Part shown: piece by piece, positions 21,630 through 32,647 of the stretch | How positions within the stretch are numbered: the stretch's first letter is position 1 | Layout: every line of letters begins with the position of its first letter | Origin: Taudactylus pleione | Taxonomy: Eukaryota; Chordata; Amphibia; Anura; Myobatrachidae | Direction of reading: 5' to 3' | DNA length: 64,000 nucleotides | NCBI GenBank assembly: GCA_031769625.1 | Contig: JAUIMM010001030.1 | Coordinates: 1,557,001 to 1,621,000, forward strand | Made by a program: the position numbers and the translations under genes | Notes under the pieces: model-generated | Told to the model about the DNA's origin: nothing | Database searches by the model: none | What the model saw: only the letters and a program-made list of their open reading frames with translations

Positions 21630-22512
21630 CTACTTTGTATCTGTAACTAGAAAAGGATAGGATTTGAGTGGGCAACTTAGTATCTTTTTTTTTTAAGTTA
21701 GGCTAAGGGGGTATTATATTGCAATTTTTTAAATGTAGTATTAGCTTTTAAACTAAATTAATTTGCCTTGTTTTGTTTGCTCAGGATAGACAGAGGACAA
21801 TAATTTTCTCTTATATGGGCTTATTTATTATTACGTGCAGCCTACTCCCATAAATTACGTTTCCTTATCATCACATATCATACCAATAAGCAAACTTTTT
21901 TCAGAAGAATGTATTAAGCTACAATGGCCAACAATCAGTAGGATCACTCTACTTCTGGATTCAGATCCGGCACAGCATTGATCCATTAGAACCCTCTCAC
22001 AAAACATTTGCAGTAAGGTAACCCATAATTATATTGTAATGTAATACGTGGCTGATACCATCTAAAGATGGCATTAGCTATCAGGGCCAAGGGCACCGAG
22101 GGGGAGTGGGTATTGTACTTACCCAGGCCTGGATCGGTTCGCTGGGTGCGGGTCAGCTGCTGAGGGGTACATTGTCTTTTTCAGCGCTTATGAGGCAGGA
22201 GTGGAACGAGGGGAGGGGTAATCCACCTGTGAAACGTCTTCTCTGTCTACTACCACTGGCCACTGCATAGCAGTGCACTGGCAGTGGAATATCTGGCAAG
22301 GAGAGAGATGAGACTGCTGCTACTCAGTGGTAGAAGCCTCCGTGGACCCTCCACAGGTGGGGCCAATCACACTGACCACACACCCTCCTCCTTGGAGCGC
22401 AGCGCATGTCCATGTATCCCGGATTTGACCACACCTTGATAGGGGCCAATTTTTCATATTTCTTTTGCAAATGAAAATGGAGGGACCACCTTCTTACATT
22501 CTGGGAATACTC
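21630..22512. other. No gene recognised
   Basis: AT-rich first half, then a moderately GC-rich half (about 22090-22440). No supported coding or mobile signature. Confidence 0.45.
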
Positions 22513-22513
22513 A

Positions 22514-22713
22514 GTGGTCTATTTACTAAGCAGTGTTAGGAGACAGAGTGAAAAGTGATAAGACAGTGATAAGGTGCCAGCCAATCAGCTCCCAACTGTC
22601 ATCTCACAGGCTGTGTTTGAAAAATGACAGTTGGGAGCTGATTGGCTGGCACCTTATCACTTTCTTATCACTTTTCACTCTGTCTACTAACATTGCTTTG
22701 TAAATAGACCCCT
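22514..22713. mobile_element. Palindromic MITE, TATTTACTAAGCAG termini, copy 2
   Basis: Same arms and same CCAGCCAATCAGCTCCCAAC core as 1799-1989, with ACAGTGATAAGGTG near the core on the left. Confidence 0.92.
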
Positions 22714-23899
22714 CAATCTTTGTGGGTTACCTCCTAAAAGTACTGTTTTTTGGGGGATCTCCCCCAAAATAGTATTGATAAATATGTCGCATTGTGTACT
22801 GTATACCACATACTCAGATAGAATTCCTTCAAATGCTTTTAATAGTATCAACTTAGAAATAATCTTATATCTATGGTGAAGACATGTTTTCATTCTCACA
22901 ACAACTGTTGAGCTGACCACAGCATTTCTTGGCTCACTGTACATAATAACTTAATCTGCAAGTCATAGCATTCATCTGAAATGTGAAACTCTTGTGAACA
23001 TGTTTTTCATCTATTTACAAGACCTCTTCTAGCTTACTAAAAGAAACTTTAAATAACTGCAGCTCTTAAAAGAAACCAATGTAAAACATTTTGAAAATTT
23101 GCCTCTGTAACTAGAATAAATGCTCCCTAGGGAGTTTTTGCCAACAAAAATCCTGTGTGTAGTTAGTAGACTTCTTCTTTTATAATAAAAAGTATTTAAT
23201 TTGGCTAAATTGATGTGTAAATGCCACATAATTCTTGGCTTTAACTCAGTTAAAAAGTAGTACTAACACATCTTGAGAATATCTTATTGTGGTGACATTA
23301 ACAGGTAATATTGCTATAAAGATCCTTAGTGCTGTAGGTTCAAATGGCTGTAGCTGCCAGAGTTACTGCCTTATGCTAATGTGCGTATCCATATGGCTTC
23401 ATGAGTATGGTCACACCCAGGGCATTTGCCTCTCTGCAGTGCAGTAAACTCTGGCCTCTGGCATTGTGCCAGTCTCCGGGAGCATGACGTCTGCTGCTCT
23501 GCATGCACATGGTACTTAAACACTAAAGCAAGGTACTGTGTGCAGTCCAGCTGTTCAGGAAGCGCTGGCCATGCCTCCAGCCTACCGTAATATAGAGGGG
23601 GGCTGTCGGGCAGACAAACCCCTGTACAATGAAGCTACATATCACCATACAGCGATGCCACAACCCCTTTTGGGGCAAATGCAAAACATCCCTCTATTCA
23701 CTTTCCTAATGTTGGGAGGTATGTCACAGTGCTCCCATTAATCACTGCATCCCATTTATCACAGTGCTCTCATATATCAAAGTGCCCATTTAGTGTCTAG
23801 AATGTGTTAGGCAGTCCTGAGTAATGTTTACTGCACTGGCTGATTTTGTGGCTACTCTCTCTGCATTCTCTCACTATTTGCAAGGTGGCATGCTGGGAG
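22714..23899. other. No gene recognised
   Basis: About 1.2 kb of noncoding sequence. Short minus-strand frames at 22687-22944 and 23029-23229 have no recognisable features. Confidence 0.45.
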
Positions 23900-24096
23900 C
23901 AAGGAACAGTCTGCAAACTGCTTGCCACTATACTGTTGAATACTCTTTTATCGTGGCAAGTAGTTTGAAGACTGTCCCTTTGAGTAGTGACTACACAAAG
24001 GGACAGACTACAAACTACTTGCTACAATATAAGTGTATTCAATATAGTGCTTGAACACACTTATATTATGGCAAGTAGTTTGCAGACTGTCCCTGG
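23900..24096. repeat. Four-armed inverted repeat
   Basis: One unit, roughly ACAGTCTGCAAACTACTTGC, appears four times in alternating orientation: forward near 23908, reverse near 23955, forward near 24002, reverse near 24070. Two hairpins can therefore form side by side, or one long one. Confidence 0.85.
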
Positions 24097-24214
24097 GGTC
24101 AGGAAGCTCCTTTAAGGATAAATATTGTGTAGCGCTGGGGTCTTGCTGGTGTATTGGTGCATATAGATATGTACATGATGGTTAAAGGTCATAATCTTAG
24201 TATATACATACAAA

Positions 24215-24545
24215 TGTCCTTACTCACTGACTCATCAATGCCCAGCCCAAACCCCTGGATCTAGAAATGAAATTCTTGGAGTATATTCCTTCCATAAACT
24301 AAGCACCCACTAAGCACCAATTTTTAGAAATTCGACTCCTAAAGGGGTGAAAAGGGGTAAAATGTTTCCTCTTCCTGTGCAATGTCCTGACTCACAGACT
24401 CATCAAAGCCCAGCCTAAACCCCTGGACCTATAAACATGAAATTCGGGGAGTATATTTCTTCGATGACATGATCACCCACTAAGCAGGGATTTTTTGAAA
24501 TTCAAATCCTTAAGGGGGTGAAAAGTGGTAAAATGTTTCATCTTA
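24215..24545. repeat. 168-bp tandem duplication
   Basis: Copy 1 from 24215 and copy 2 from 24383 both read TGTCCT-ACTCAC-GACTCATCAA, then AACCCCTGGA, ATGAAATTC, GTGAAAAG and GGTAAAATGTTT. Confidence 0.85.
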
Positions 24546-24589
24546 ACCAAGGTGAGTGTGTGACAAAGCAACATGTTCCAAGTATTGTG

Positions 24590-24765
24590 GGACTGTGTCG
24601 AGTGGTGGCTGCAGAGCTGTCCAATATTCAAATAGAGGAGCCACAGCAAATGCCAATATTGTTTGGCAGCATTTGGGGTGGAAAGTTGGTGTGGCTCCCC
24701 TATTTGAATAATGGACTGTGCTGCCGTACCACCTCTAGAGCTGCCACTGCTAAGGACTTAACACT
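24590..24765. repeat. Imperfect palindrome
   Basis: TCCAATATTCAAATAGAGGA and GCCACA on the left are complementary to TGTGGCTCCCCTATTTGAAT on the right, with matching outer GTGGCTGCAGAGCTG / CTAGAGCTGCCAC. It may be a small MITE lodged in the Helitron. Confidence 0.7.
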
Positions 24766-25029
24766 TTGACTAGGTTTTTGTTATTTTTAGAAAAGTAACT
24801 TGATTTGTGTTTGGTCATTGAAAACGTACCTTAATTTGGATTGTAATACCGTACTTCAATTGATGAACAATTTATATTTTGAACATGGCAATTGAGCTTT
24901 TGAATGTGAAAGGGAGTCGAAGCCTGCCTGTTCCTCTCTTATCTCATGTATGGCAATCAGCTAATGGCTAGGGAGGTGTATGAGCTAATTGTGAGGCATG
25001 TAGTCAACAAATAGGAGGACTTCTCCATC

Positions 25030-25506
25030 ATGTCCCATGACAGCGAGGGGGACTATGACACCAGCTCTGCTGAGTACCTCTTTATCATGTACCAGCCCTT
25101 TACTTATGGAGGTTTAATCGAACTGGTGGCAGATGGGCAACTGTTTGAATTCATCTTCCAGGTTTACCGCAATTGTGAGCTCTATGAGAGTTTTGATGCT
25201 GGATGTTTCTCCATGAGGAGACTATGCTTTATGCAGGACCTCTCTAAGGACCATTGCAATGTGTACCAGTCACGTGAACCTCAAGAGGTGTCCACCACAC
25301 CAACCATCCCTCAGCCCAACTCCACCTCACACCTCTCACAGGCATCCTCTCTTCCTATCCCCAAGAAGGCTCCTTTCAAACATCTTGCCAGATACACGGA
25401 TGGAAGAAAGAAGGAGGAAGCAACTTCAGAATACGGCAAGGAAATCCTATGGTGTGCCGTGCTGCGATGGTCATGTGGCACTCATACCATCAGAGTACCC
25501 CTCTGA
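25030..25506 (+). CDS. Unassigned 158-codon open frame inside the Helitron
   Basis: I do not recognise this protein. The frame opens with MSHDSEGDYDTSSAEYLFIM and continues with a hydrophobic, Phe/Tyr/Leu-rich stretch (GGLIELVADGQLFEFIFQVY) and CELYESFDAGCFSMRRLCFM. A Ser/Thr/Pro-rich linker (about residues 80-115) and a basic tail follow. The frame is uninterrupted for 158 codons and continues upstream through a stop as LMAREVYELIVRHVVNK. From about 25455 it is out of frame with the helicase remnant. It does not look like Rep, helicase or OTU sequence. It could be a captured host-gene fragment, Helitron sequence too diverged to identify, or chance. I see no signal peptide or membrane helix. 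Confidence 0.35.
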   Translation: MSHDSEGDYDTSSAEYLFIMYQPFTYGGLIELVADGQLFEFIFQVYRNCELYESFDAGCFSMRRLCFMQDLSKDHCNVYQSREPQEVSTTPTIPQPNSTSHLSQASSLPIPKKAPFKHLARYTDGRKKEEATSEYGKEILWCAVLRWSCGTHTIRVPL

Positions 25507-25729
25507 GTTCAAGAGGCTGCAGTTCCCCATCAAGGTCTGCTTTACAATGAGCAAAAATAAGTCTATGGGGCAGTCTATGAAGGTGACAGGGATTGACTTG
25601 AGGGAGAAGTGCTTCTCACTTGGGCAGTTCTACATGGCCTGCTTCAGAGTGAGCTCACCCTTCAGCCTGGTGATTCTAGCCCCTAAGGAGAGAACCACCA
25701 ATGTGGTTTACAAACAAATCCATAAGTAG
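25455..25729 (+). pseudogene. Helitron helicase, C-terminal fragment
   Basis: The last part of the Pif1-like helicase of the Helitron RepHel protein. The readable order is GHVALIPSEYPSEFKRLQFP, then IKVCFTMSKNKSMGQSMKVT, GIDLREKCFSLGQFYMACFR and ILAPKERTTNVVYKQIHK. This follows the family pattern (IPR..FKRLQFPvr.aFAmTiNKsQGQ..k.GidL...cFshGQlYvA.SRv...TkNvVY). The usual TiNKsQGQ is SKNKSMGQ and the usual SRV is FRV, so key motif-VI positions have drifted. The frame ends at 25729, 188 bp before the Helitron 3' end. Upstream helicase motifs and the Rep domain are absent. Confidence 0.88.
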
Positions 25730-25889
25730 AGAAAAATTAAACATGTCTTATAACTCACCTTCAATTCATTCATATTAAAAAAAACTTTAAGAAAGTAATT
25801 TAATTTAAATGGATACTACAACACTCCATTACCCCAAAAGCATAAGTAAAGTAAAATGGGATGAAGGACATGGAACTAGTTAATATCTA

Positions 25890-25917
25890 AGGTCTGTTCG
25901 GGACAAACCTCAGCTAG
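25890..25917 (+). terminator. Helitron 3' terminal hairpin and CTAG end
   Basis: AGGTCTGT / ACAAACCT pair around loop TCGGG with one mismatch, followed directly by CAGCTAG and a host T. Helitrons use such a hairpin as the rolling-circle stop signal; the function here is inferred from the family. Confidence 0.75.
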
Positions 25918-25948
25918 TACATTATGTAGAACAATGTCTAGTCATGTA

Positions 25949-26516
25949 CAGTGGTTCCCAAATTTTCTTGAATCTTGCACCACGTCACCCTAGAGCACAG
26001 TTTTTCAAACTTGGTCCCCAAACCGTGCATATTTTCCAGGTCTCCTCACAAAGTCACAAGTTCAGTAATTAGCTCCACCTGTGGATCTTTTAAAATGTGT
26101 CAGTAACAACTACACCTGTGCACCTTCTAGGTGACCTGGGTAATGTGTGTGAGTAATGACTTCACCTGTGCACCTGTTGGATGACGTGGAAAACGTGACC
26201 TGTGTGGGGTCCTGAGGACCGAGTTTGAGAACCACTGCCCTAGAGTGTCAGCGCCCCTAGGTCTTATTAAGAAATTCAGAAAATTATTAAATTAAGTACG
26301 TTGTGTTTACCTATTCCCCTTTTGTTCAGCTATGTGGTAGAGAACAGGGTTGTGCTTCTGTCCACATATTTAATTACTGGCAGCTGCCAGCATAGGTTTT
26401 GCCTATCAAACTGAACGTAAATATTTTAATTTAGTTCTGAACCACCAATCCATGGTACTCCTGCATATGCCCCAAAGCACCCCAGGGTGCTTCAGAACCC
26501 AGTTTGGGAACCACTG
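25949..26516. mobile_element. Outer hAT-type element (CAGTGGTTCCCAAA termini)
   Basis: CAGTGGTTCCCAAA begins it and TTTGGGAACCACTG ends it, exact complements. The flanks GTCATGTA (25941-25948) and GTCTAGTA (26517-26524) match at 6 of 8. It is interrupted by a second hAT (25996-26237). A right-end relative occurs at 46583-46727. Confidence 0.85.
25996..26237. mobile_element. Inner hAT-type element with perfect 8-bp duplication
   Basis: The ends CACAGTTTTTCAAACTTGG and the complement of CCGAGTTTGAGAACCACTG are inverted. Identical CCCTAGAG flanks it at 25988-25995 and 26238-26245. It lies inside another hAT. Confidence 0.93.
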
Positions 26517-26524
26517 GTCTAGTA

Positions 26525-28200
26525 TTTAAACCAGAGACAGGCACTCAGGTAGAAATCAAGGAAGTTATAATTTGCATTATAATATGAATGCAAAGTTAAA
26601 AAGAGGTACGTCTCCATTACAGCCGTCTTGCCTGTGTAACAAAAAGTAGCCTGAAAAATTATCAGTGGCAGCCTTTTTTGGTGCTGTAGGAGCATCTTCA
26701 TTTAGCGCACACAAACTATCAAGGCAAGGTACCCAGTATTTGTGGGGGCAGCTTAGAGCGCTAACAATTACAGCATGTGGAATTGGCTTTTCTTGTATTT
26801 TGGTAAATGCTGACATCAAGTACTGCATGTACAAATGGTTTAACATTCTTTTGATGTATGTTTTCTGATTTACATTTATTTGTTATCTTATTATTAAATA
26901 AATAATAATCATCATTTATTTGTATATATTATAATGATAAAAAAGTTATTTATTTTTATTATGTTATTATTACTTATTTATTATTAAACATTAATAAAAA
27001 GTAAAAAAAAAGGTTCATGTACTTCAGTCCAAATGGATGCACCCTATTCAATATAGTTAGGATAGTTCCACGTGGACTAAAGGACCTAGGGGGGGAGATT
27101 TATCAAAGCGTAAACTGTCATTTTACAGGCTGTGTTTGGAAATTGAAACTTAGAAACTGATTGATTAGTACTTTGGGGTAGATGTACTAAGCCTTGGAGA
27201 GAGATAAAATGGGGGTGGTGGTCCTGGCTGCAGCTCCCCCTCTACCTGCCCGGAGTGCCAGGCACTGACTGAGGGTCGCTGTGCCCTCCAGGAGCCCGAC
27301 TGGACCACAGACTGGGGATAAATGGTACAGAGGGGGCTCAGTGAAACCCTCCTCTTGGTACAGCACATCATATCTGTCTGATCTGCCCCAGTGCCCCCTC
27401 AGCACAGAGGAGCTGGTGCCTGCTGTTTCCACCATGCACCGACTCACCTCCATGCATTGGCTTCATTTGCTTCTTTCATGGATGGCATTCTTCCCTGCTA
27501 TGAGAATGAGATACAGGCAGGAGAAAGGCACCACCTGAGCAGGGTAGGACATAATCTAGAAACTGTTCAAATTAATGTCAATGTGCAATATTGTCCTTGA
27601 GCGTTTATATAGGGACGATTACTAACTTTTCGGTCACTATCTGTAATCTTCTCCCTGTGCACATCACTACATGGGGCACCTCTGATTGGCCAGAGTCATT
27701 GAAGTGGGAGAGAGGACAGGGAGGAGGCAGGAAGACTCATTACGCCATCCATAGGTGGCAACTTCATTTTGAGAAGCAAAATGGAAAGCTGAACTTTCCA
27801 TGCTTGTCTGAATCACTCTTTTCATACTACTGTATGCGGAAACGATCATGACACAGATCTGGGCCACTGCTGGAGAAGTCAGAAAGTTCTCCATGGTATA
27901 TCGCTTCCTGAATACAACAATGCAGTGAAAAGCCCTGTTTTCTGAAGTGCTTTGTGAAACAAGACCTTTCACTGCTGCATAAATAGACCCCTTAGTGTTC
28001 GGTAAGCACCAGTTGTTTCTAATCCTATACGTTTTGGGTGTTTGTAGTGCCTTTGGTACACTATTTATCCTTAAAATGGACGTGGGAATGTCTCCAAGGT
28101 AGGTGACTTATATACACAGTATTAATTATACAGCTATTACCTTTGCAACCTTTGCCTTCCAGCTTCCTTATCCATTGACACTCTTGTAGCACAGGACACA
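26525..28200. other. No gene; contains MITE scraps
   Basis: A poly-AT stretch runs from about 26880 to 27010. At about 27091-27180 there is a degraded copy of the CCAGCCAATCAGCTCC-type MITE (GAGATTTATCAAAGCG, ACAGGCTGTGTTTGGAAA, AACTGATTGATTAGTAC), followed by GATGTACTAAGCCTTGGAG, a terminus like that at 33779. The GC-richer block 27200-27540 has overlapping frames on both strands and no recognisable domain. Confidence 0.5.
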
Positions 28201-28424
28201 GGGTCTGATTCAGAGTTGGACTCAATGCCGATGCACAGTTGGCCAATGTTTTTTGTACTGCGCATTAGTAGCTGGTGATGGTTTAACGACGGTGGCTGTA
28301 GTGAGTATTTGGATTCATAGTGATTGACAGTTAGTGTGTGTTTATGGAAGGTACAGTGAGTGGCCAGCCAAACATGTGCATGTCACAAGCGTTTTGTGGG
28401 CGTGTCACAGCCAAGTGACTGAGT
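28201..28424. mobile_element. Left fragment of a palindromic GGGYCTGATTCAG element
   Basis: GGGTCTGATTCAGAGTTGG resembles the termini at 28920 and 54658. The element is cut by the hAT at 28425; its continuation beyond 30154 grades into another MITE fragment. Confidence 0.5.
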
Positions 28425-28557
28425 CAGAGCCGTAGCTAGACATTTTGGCGCCCTGTTCCAGAAAGAGCTTTGATGCCCCCCCATTGTAAACAGGGACAGT
28501 GCGTTCCGGGGACAAAAAAAAGGGCATGGTATCACAGGGAAAGGACGTGGCCACACT

Positions 28558-28765
28558 GTAGTACCCCTAATTCACATTATGCCACACAGTAGTGCCCCTT
28601 ATTTACATTACACTACATAACTGTAGTAGTGTCCCTTATACACATTACACTAAATTTTAGAAGTGCCCCTTGCACATTACACAACACAGTAGTAATGCCC
28701 CTTACACATTATGCCACACAATACAAATTCCCCCATTACACATTATGCTACACAGTACAACTCCC
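28558..28765. repeat. Minisatellite ACATTATGCCACACAGTAGT
   Basis: About six units of roughly 30-35 bp: CACATTAYGCYACACAGTAG followed by TGCCCCTTA. The complement (GGGGCATTACTGTGTGGCAT) forms the array at 47939-48325. Confidence 0.8.
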
Positions 28766-28919
28766 CCACTTCTCCCACCCCACGAACCTCACACTACCTG
28801 CTTCTCTCTCCCTTACCCTGCACTTAACACTGCCTGCTAGTCTCTGCATCTCACATAACCTACTTCCTCCTCTCAGCCCCTGTACCCCTAACTCCATGTC
28901 CAGAGTCGGTGCTGGCAGA

Positions 28920-29468
28920 GGCCCTGATTCAGACCCACTCGCAAGCGGCTGTCCGCTCGCAAGTGGGTCGATGGTCTGCACTGAGCATGCGCACGACGGA
29001 GGGAGCTCTGTCGTGCGCATGCGCCAGACGCGACGAGCGAAGGAAAGTCCTTCGCTCGTTGTGTCTAATCAAAGGGGGCGTGCTGTCGATGTTGATTGAC
29101 AGCACGCCCCCTTTGGTGGGCGTGCCGGGGGCGTGTCTCCCTGACGGGGGCGTTCCCAAGGGAACGCCTCCCATCAGAAGCCGGCCCACTGACATTACTA
29201 GTGATGTCAGTGGGAGTGATTTTGGCTCTGATAGAGCCAAAATCACTCCGGGCCTTGCGGTTGAAAACCTCAACCGCAGGCTCCGGCTCGCAGTTTCGAT
29301 GGTCGCGATGGTCACGACCATCGCGGCCATTAAACTGCACGCTCGTATAGGCTGTGGGTGGTGACCCACAGCTATACGAGCGTCCAGGAGGACGCTCCAT
29401 TTTTATGGAGGGCAGCCCTCATTCAGAGCGTGCGCTCTGCTCAGAGCGTACGGCTCTGAATGAGGGCC
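28920..29468. mobile_element. Palindromic element, 3-bp AGA duplication
   Basis: GGCCCTGATTCAG begins it and CTGAATGAGGGCC ends it. AGA flanks both sides (28917-28919, 29469-29471). It is GC- and CpG-rich with GAGCATGCGCACGACGG and several internal inverted words. The 3-bp duplication is compatible with PIF/Harbinger. All frames on both strands here are shadows of the palindrome. Confidence 0.88.
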
Positions 29469-30219
29469 AGAGTCCGGTTTCTCCTCTTTTCTGAGTCTCT
29501 CTGGCAGTGGGCTCTCACAGATGGCTCAGCATCATGGAAGGATTCTGCTTTGATTAGCTGCAGCACTGGGATGGAGCACAGGGGCAGATGTGGTGGCCAT
29601 TTGGACTTGGTTGGTGCTGGCTGTTAACCATTCACAGCACAGACTAGAAGCCAATCAGATGAAGCCACTTGGCTGCTTCTGATTGGCTGCTGGTTTGCAA
29701 GCCATGATTGGCTAGTGGCCGGCACCAAAATTTAAAAGGCCACCACCAAAGATTTGGAAGCCGGTCTGTGCTTGGTTTATGACTGGCACCAGGGGTGTGT
29801 ACTGCCGGAACATCTCTCCTAGCTTCTGCCCGTCGGGACCTGATGATCGGGCAACTAAGCCACCTCTGCTCAGAGATGTGTCCCCAGCTTCTCTACACTT
29901 CCGCAGATGGGGGAGGGGGCGGAGCTCAGGGGGCAGGCAGCTGCAGTGCTGCCTGCTGTAATGTGTAATAGTAGCGGTTCACCCGGCAGAGAAGGAGCTG
30001 GGCACACAGTTACTATTATACATTGCAAAGGGCGGCCTCTGTAGAGGAAAGGCAAGTTAGAGGGGGTGATCGCGGGTGGAGGCGGCCAGTTCCGCCCACA
30101 GGGCATGTGCGCTCTGTGCGGGTGCAACGGCCAACCACCCTAGTTATGGCCCTGGACTTTGTATGCAATTTCACTGTTCTGATCAACTTATATCCGAAGG
30201 ACATTGTGAGCAGCCATAG

Positions 30220-30712
30220 GTCGATCTTCATGATCTGCACATGCTTATAAGAAGCAGTGCGCTGTGATCGGGAATGCAATCTCAGGCAGTATGCAGACCC
30301 ATTACTCGGTGATTGACAGGACGTGCCATTTGTGGGTGTTAACGGGGGGGGGGTTGTGCGAACACAGGCGTGTCAGTGCATTTGAACGCCATTGCAGGGG
30401 TGTACATAAATTATCCATGGCGAACCCATACGCAGCCTGAATACTCACTGCATGCAGAAAGTCTAGCAATTCCTGCGGGAAGGTCAGGTCAACCACTATT
30501 CTGCGTACTGGTCCGATGGTTCTCGATTGTACCGATGTTTTCACAATGTTGCACATTATTACGGATGTGAGTGAAGGTAAGGAGGTGTTTTATGAAGTGC
30601 TGGGCGTCTTCATATTATGGTGCGGTGGCAGTGCATATGCATTCATTAGCATATTTTCGCAGCGGCCGGGTGTGTGCGATTGCAGACTTGCGATCCATGC
30701 TGAATCAGGCCC
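30220..30712. mobile_element. MITE fragment of the 58052-58599 family
   Basis: It shares GTGATTGACAGGA..TG, ATAAATTATCCA, GTACCGATG and a right terminus TGCGATCCATGCTGAATCAG-GCCC with the elements at 32648-33186 and 58052-58599. The left terminus is missing. Confidence 0.75.
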
Positions 30713-31560
30713 TTATTACACTAGATACCGCTCAGTTCAGTGTAAAATACCATTATACTATGTTAATGTCCATATGGGAACTTCCAAAATGTAGGTTTGT
30801 AAACCCCGGGCTATCAGCCTAGGACAGGAATTTTCTGGAGAGGGGGACCCCTTTATTGGGGGATCCCCAACTCCCCAGGTATCCCTGGCCTGGGTTATAC
30901 TAGCAGTCAAAGCTGATGCTGCGGCTGGGGGGCCCGGTAAATGGGCAACCCTGGCTGTGGCATCAGTCCCCTGCTAGAAAGAGTCCAGAGCTGGTTTTAA
31001 ATATAAAGGGAACCTCACGCAATTTTTTTCTCCCAATATTTAAAACTATGTCTGGCCCTGCTGCCTGGTGCTGGTTCTTAAATTACTGTGGAACCCTACA
31101 CATTTTGTTCCCTGTAATTTTAAGAACCAGGACTGGCTGGAAAGTCCAGGGCTGGCTAGTCTTTTTTTTTTTTTGGGGGGGGGGGCCCTATGTCATTTTT
31201 TTTTTAACTTTTAAACTTTTTTTTCTATTTACAGGCAGAAACATACATGGATCACAGTGATCTGTGTATGTTTCTGCCAAACTCGCAGATCACAGGCGGG
31301 TGAATATTTCTATCTCATGAGAGTTTAGAAACTATCTGCTTGGTAAATTCCAGAATCCTATCTTCACCAGTGAAAAGGTTTTGAGTTTTGCCGATGGTGA
31401 ATTGAAGAGAGTTTGCTAACTCTCCAGTATTTTCCCATAGCAAAGGAGATCTCTCTCCCAAGTTTGACATTAGTAAATTTGAGAGTGGGAAAAAATTACC
31501 AAACTCTCCAGAGTTTGCAAACTCTCCCAAACTCCCACTTTAGTAAATTTACCCCTTACA
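30713..31560. repeat. Hairpin-rich noncoding block
   Basis: Two clear hairpins: GGTTCTTAAATTAC near 31073 with GTAATTTTAAGAACC near 31111, and GGCAGAAACATACATGGATC with GATCTGTGTATGTTTCTGCC at 31234-31278. Repeated GAGTTTGCAAACTCTCC-like words follow (31400-31530). It is probably a decayed palindromic element. Confidence 0.6.
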
Positions 31561-32645
31561 CTCTCTACAGGTTCTCCTATACTTTGTGATATCAGATATT
31601 ACAATAAAAAAAGTCCTGATTACCCACAACCCATGGCCATACTATTGCTGGTGCACATTTTTTCAATAACAACCTGGGTTTTGTTTAAGATGACAGTTAT
31701 CTTGTTATGTTTAAAGAGTGTCCGATGGGGTTGCTGTCCTACTCCAAGTTTGTCTCTCAATAACAGTCTGCTGTTTAGCAGTGGCTAAAGTTATTGTTGG
31801 GTTCCTGGTAATATACTCATATACAGGGCCGGTGCTAGGTTTATAGTGCCCTTGACAAAGCTTTACTCTGCCACCCATGTTAACCCCAGTGTGTGTGCTG
31901 CAGTCATGCGCCAATTATCCCCCCATGGCAACATAAAACAGAATTTCCTACACACCCCTTCTGCACTCTTATGGATGCCAAGACACTTGGCACAAAGAGA
32001 CTGACTACCAGCAGAATTACATGCTCTGTCTCCATGTCTTCCAACTTTTGGAAGTAGAATATATGAGTTTGTAATTTAACCATTGATGGTGCAATCCACT
32101 GTGGAGGATGCAGATTGGAATTGCATGGAGATCTATGCAACTCCAATAGGTGTTCCTGGGCAGTGACAGACGGTGGACAAGCCAGTATCTGGAACTGCAT
32201 TGGTAGGTGCAGTTGACCTTGCACCGGCGGCAATGTACCATAGGGTTGCTCTAATGTCGTATGGTGCAGCCGATTTCTGCTGGATTGTGCGGTAGCCAAT
32301 GGGCGTCTAAGTAGACAGCCGGCTGTGGCATTGACACAAATTCATAGCAACGTCACATTAGCGTCTACCTCCAAATCAGACCCTCACCAGAAGTAGGTTT
32401 GTGCTTTTAATGGGCAAAAACAGATCGCTACAGAGGGGGGAGGCACCAAAACAGACACTCCTATACATTCATCCATGTGTACACAGTTACATATGCTCAT
32501 ATAATAGCGCCAGTCAGATACCGAAAGAGAGAGTACGATTCACCAGACAGTACGATTCGCCAAAAAGGAGAATATTTGTATCTTTCCAAAACAAGATACA
32601 AACACTCTCCCTCTTTGGCAAACCAAGTGATAACACATGCAGGTA
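31561..32645. other. No gene; one unpaired hAT-like terminus
   Basis: CAGGGCCGGTGCTAGGTTTA near 31825 looks like a hAT left end without a visible partner. A small hairpin TTTGTATCTT-TCCAAAAC-AAGATACAAA lies at about 32575-32602. Nothing else supported. Confidence 0.45.
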
Positions 32646-32647
32646 GT

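Larger units (their letters stand above)
24200..25917 (+). mobile_element. Helitron remnant with helicase tail
   Basis: The right end is convincing. An imperfect hairpin at 25890-25910 (AGGTCTGT, loop TCGGG, ACAAACCT) precedes CAGCTAG and a T, the Helitron 3' signature. A helicase C-terminus ends 188 bp upstream in the same orientation. The left boundary is uncertain; I place it near the duplicated GACTCATCAA blocks, whose style is common in amphibian and fish Helitrons. Most of Rep and helicase is missing. Confidence 0.65.
28425..30154. mobile_element. hAT-type element containing a nested palindromic element
   Basis: CAGAGCCGTAGCTAGA at the left pairs with CTAGTTATGGCCCTG at the right. The flanks GACTGAGT (28417-28424) and GACTTTGT (30155-30162) match at 6 of 8. 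The termini belong to the same family as the short element 45450-45725. The nested element 28920-29468 and a minisatellite at 28558-28765 account for part of the 1.73 kb. Confidence 0.75.

Noticed and set aside
28629..29400. Several 80-150-codon frames on both strands
   Set aside because: They coincide with the CpG-rich palindromic element 28920-29468; opposite-strand frames mirror each other as expected for inverted repeats.
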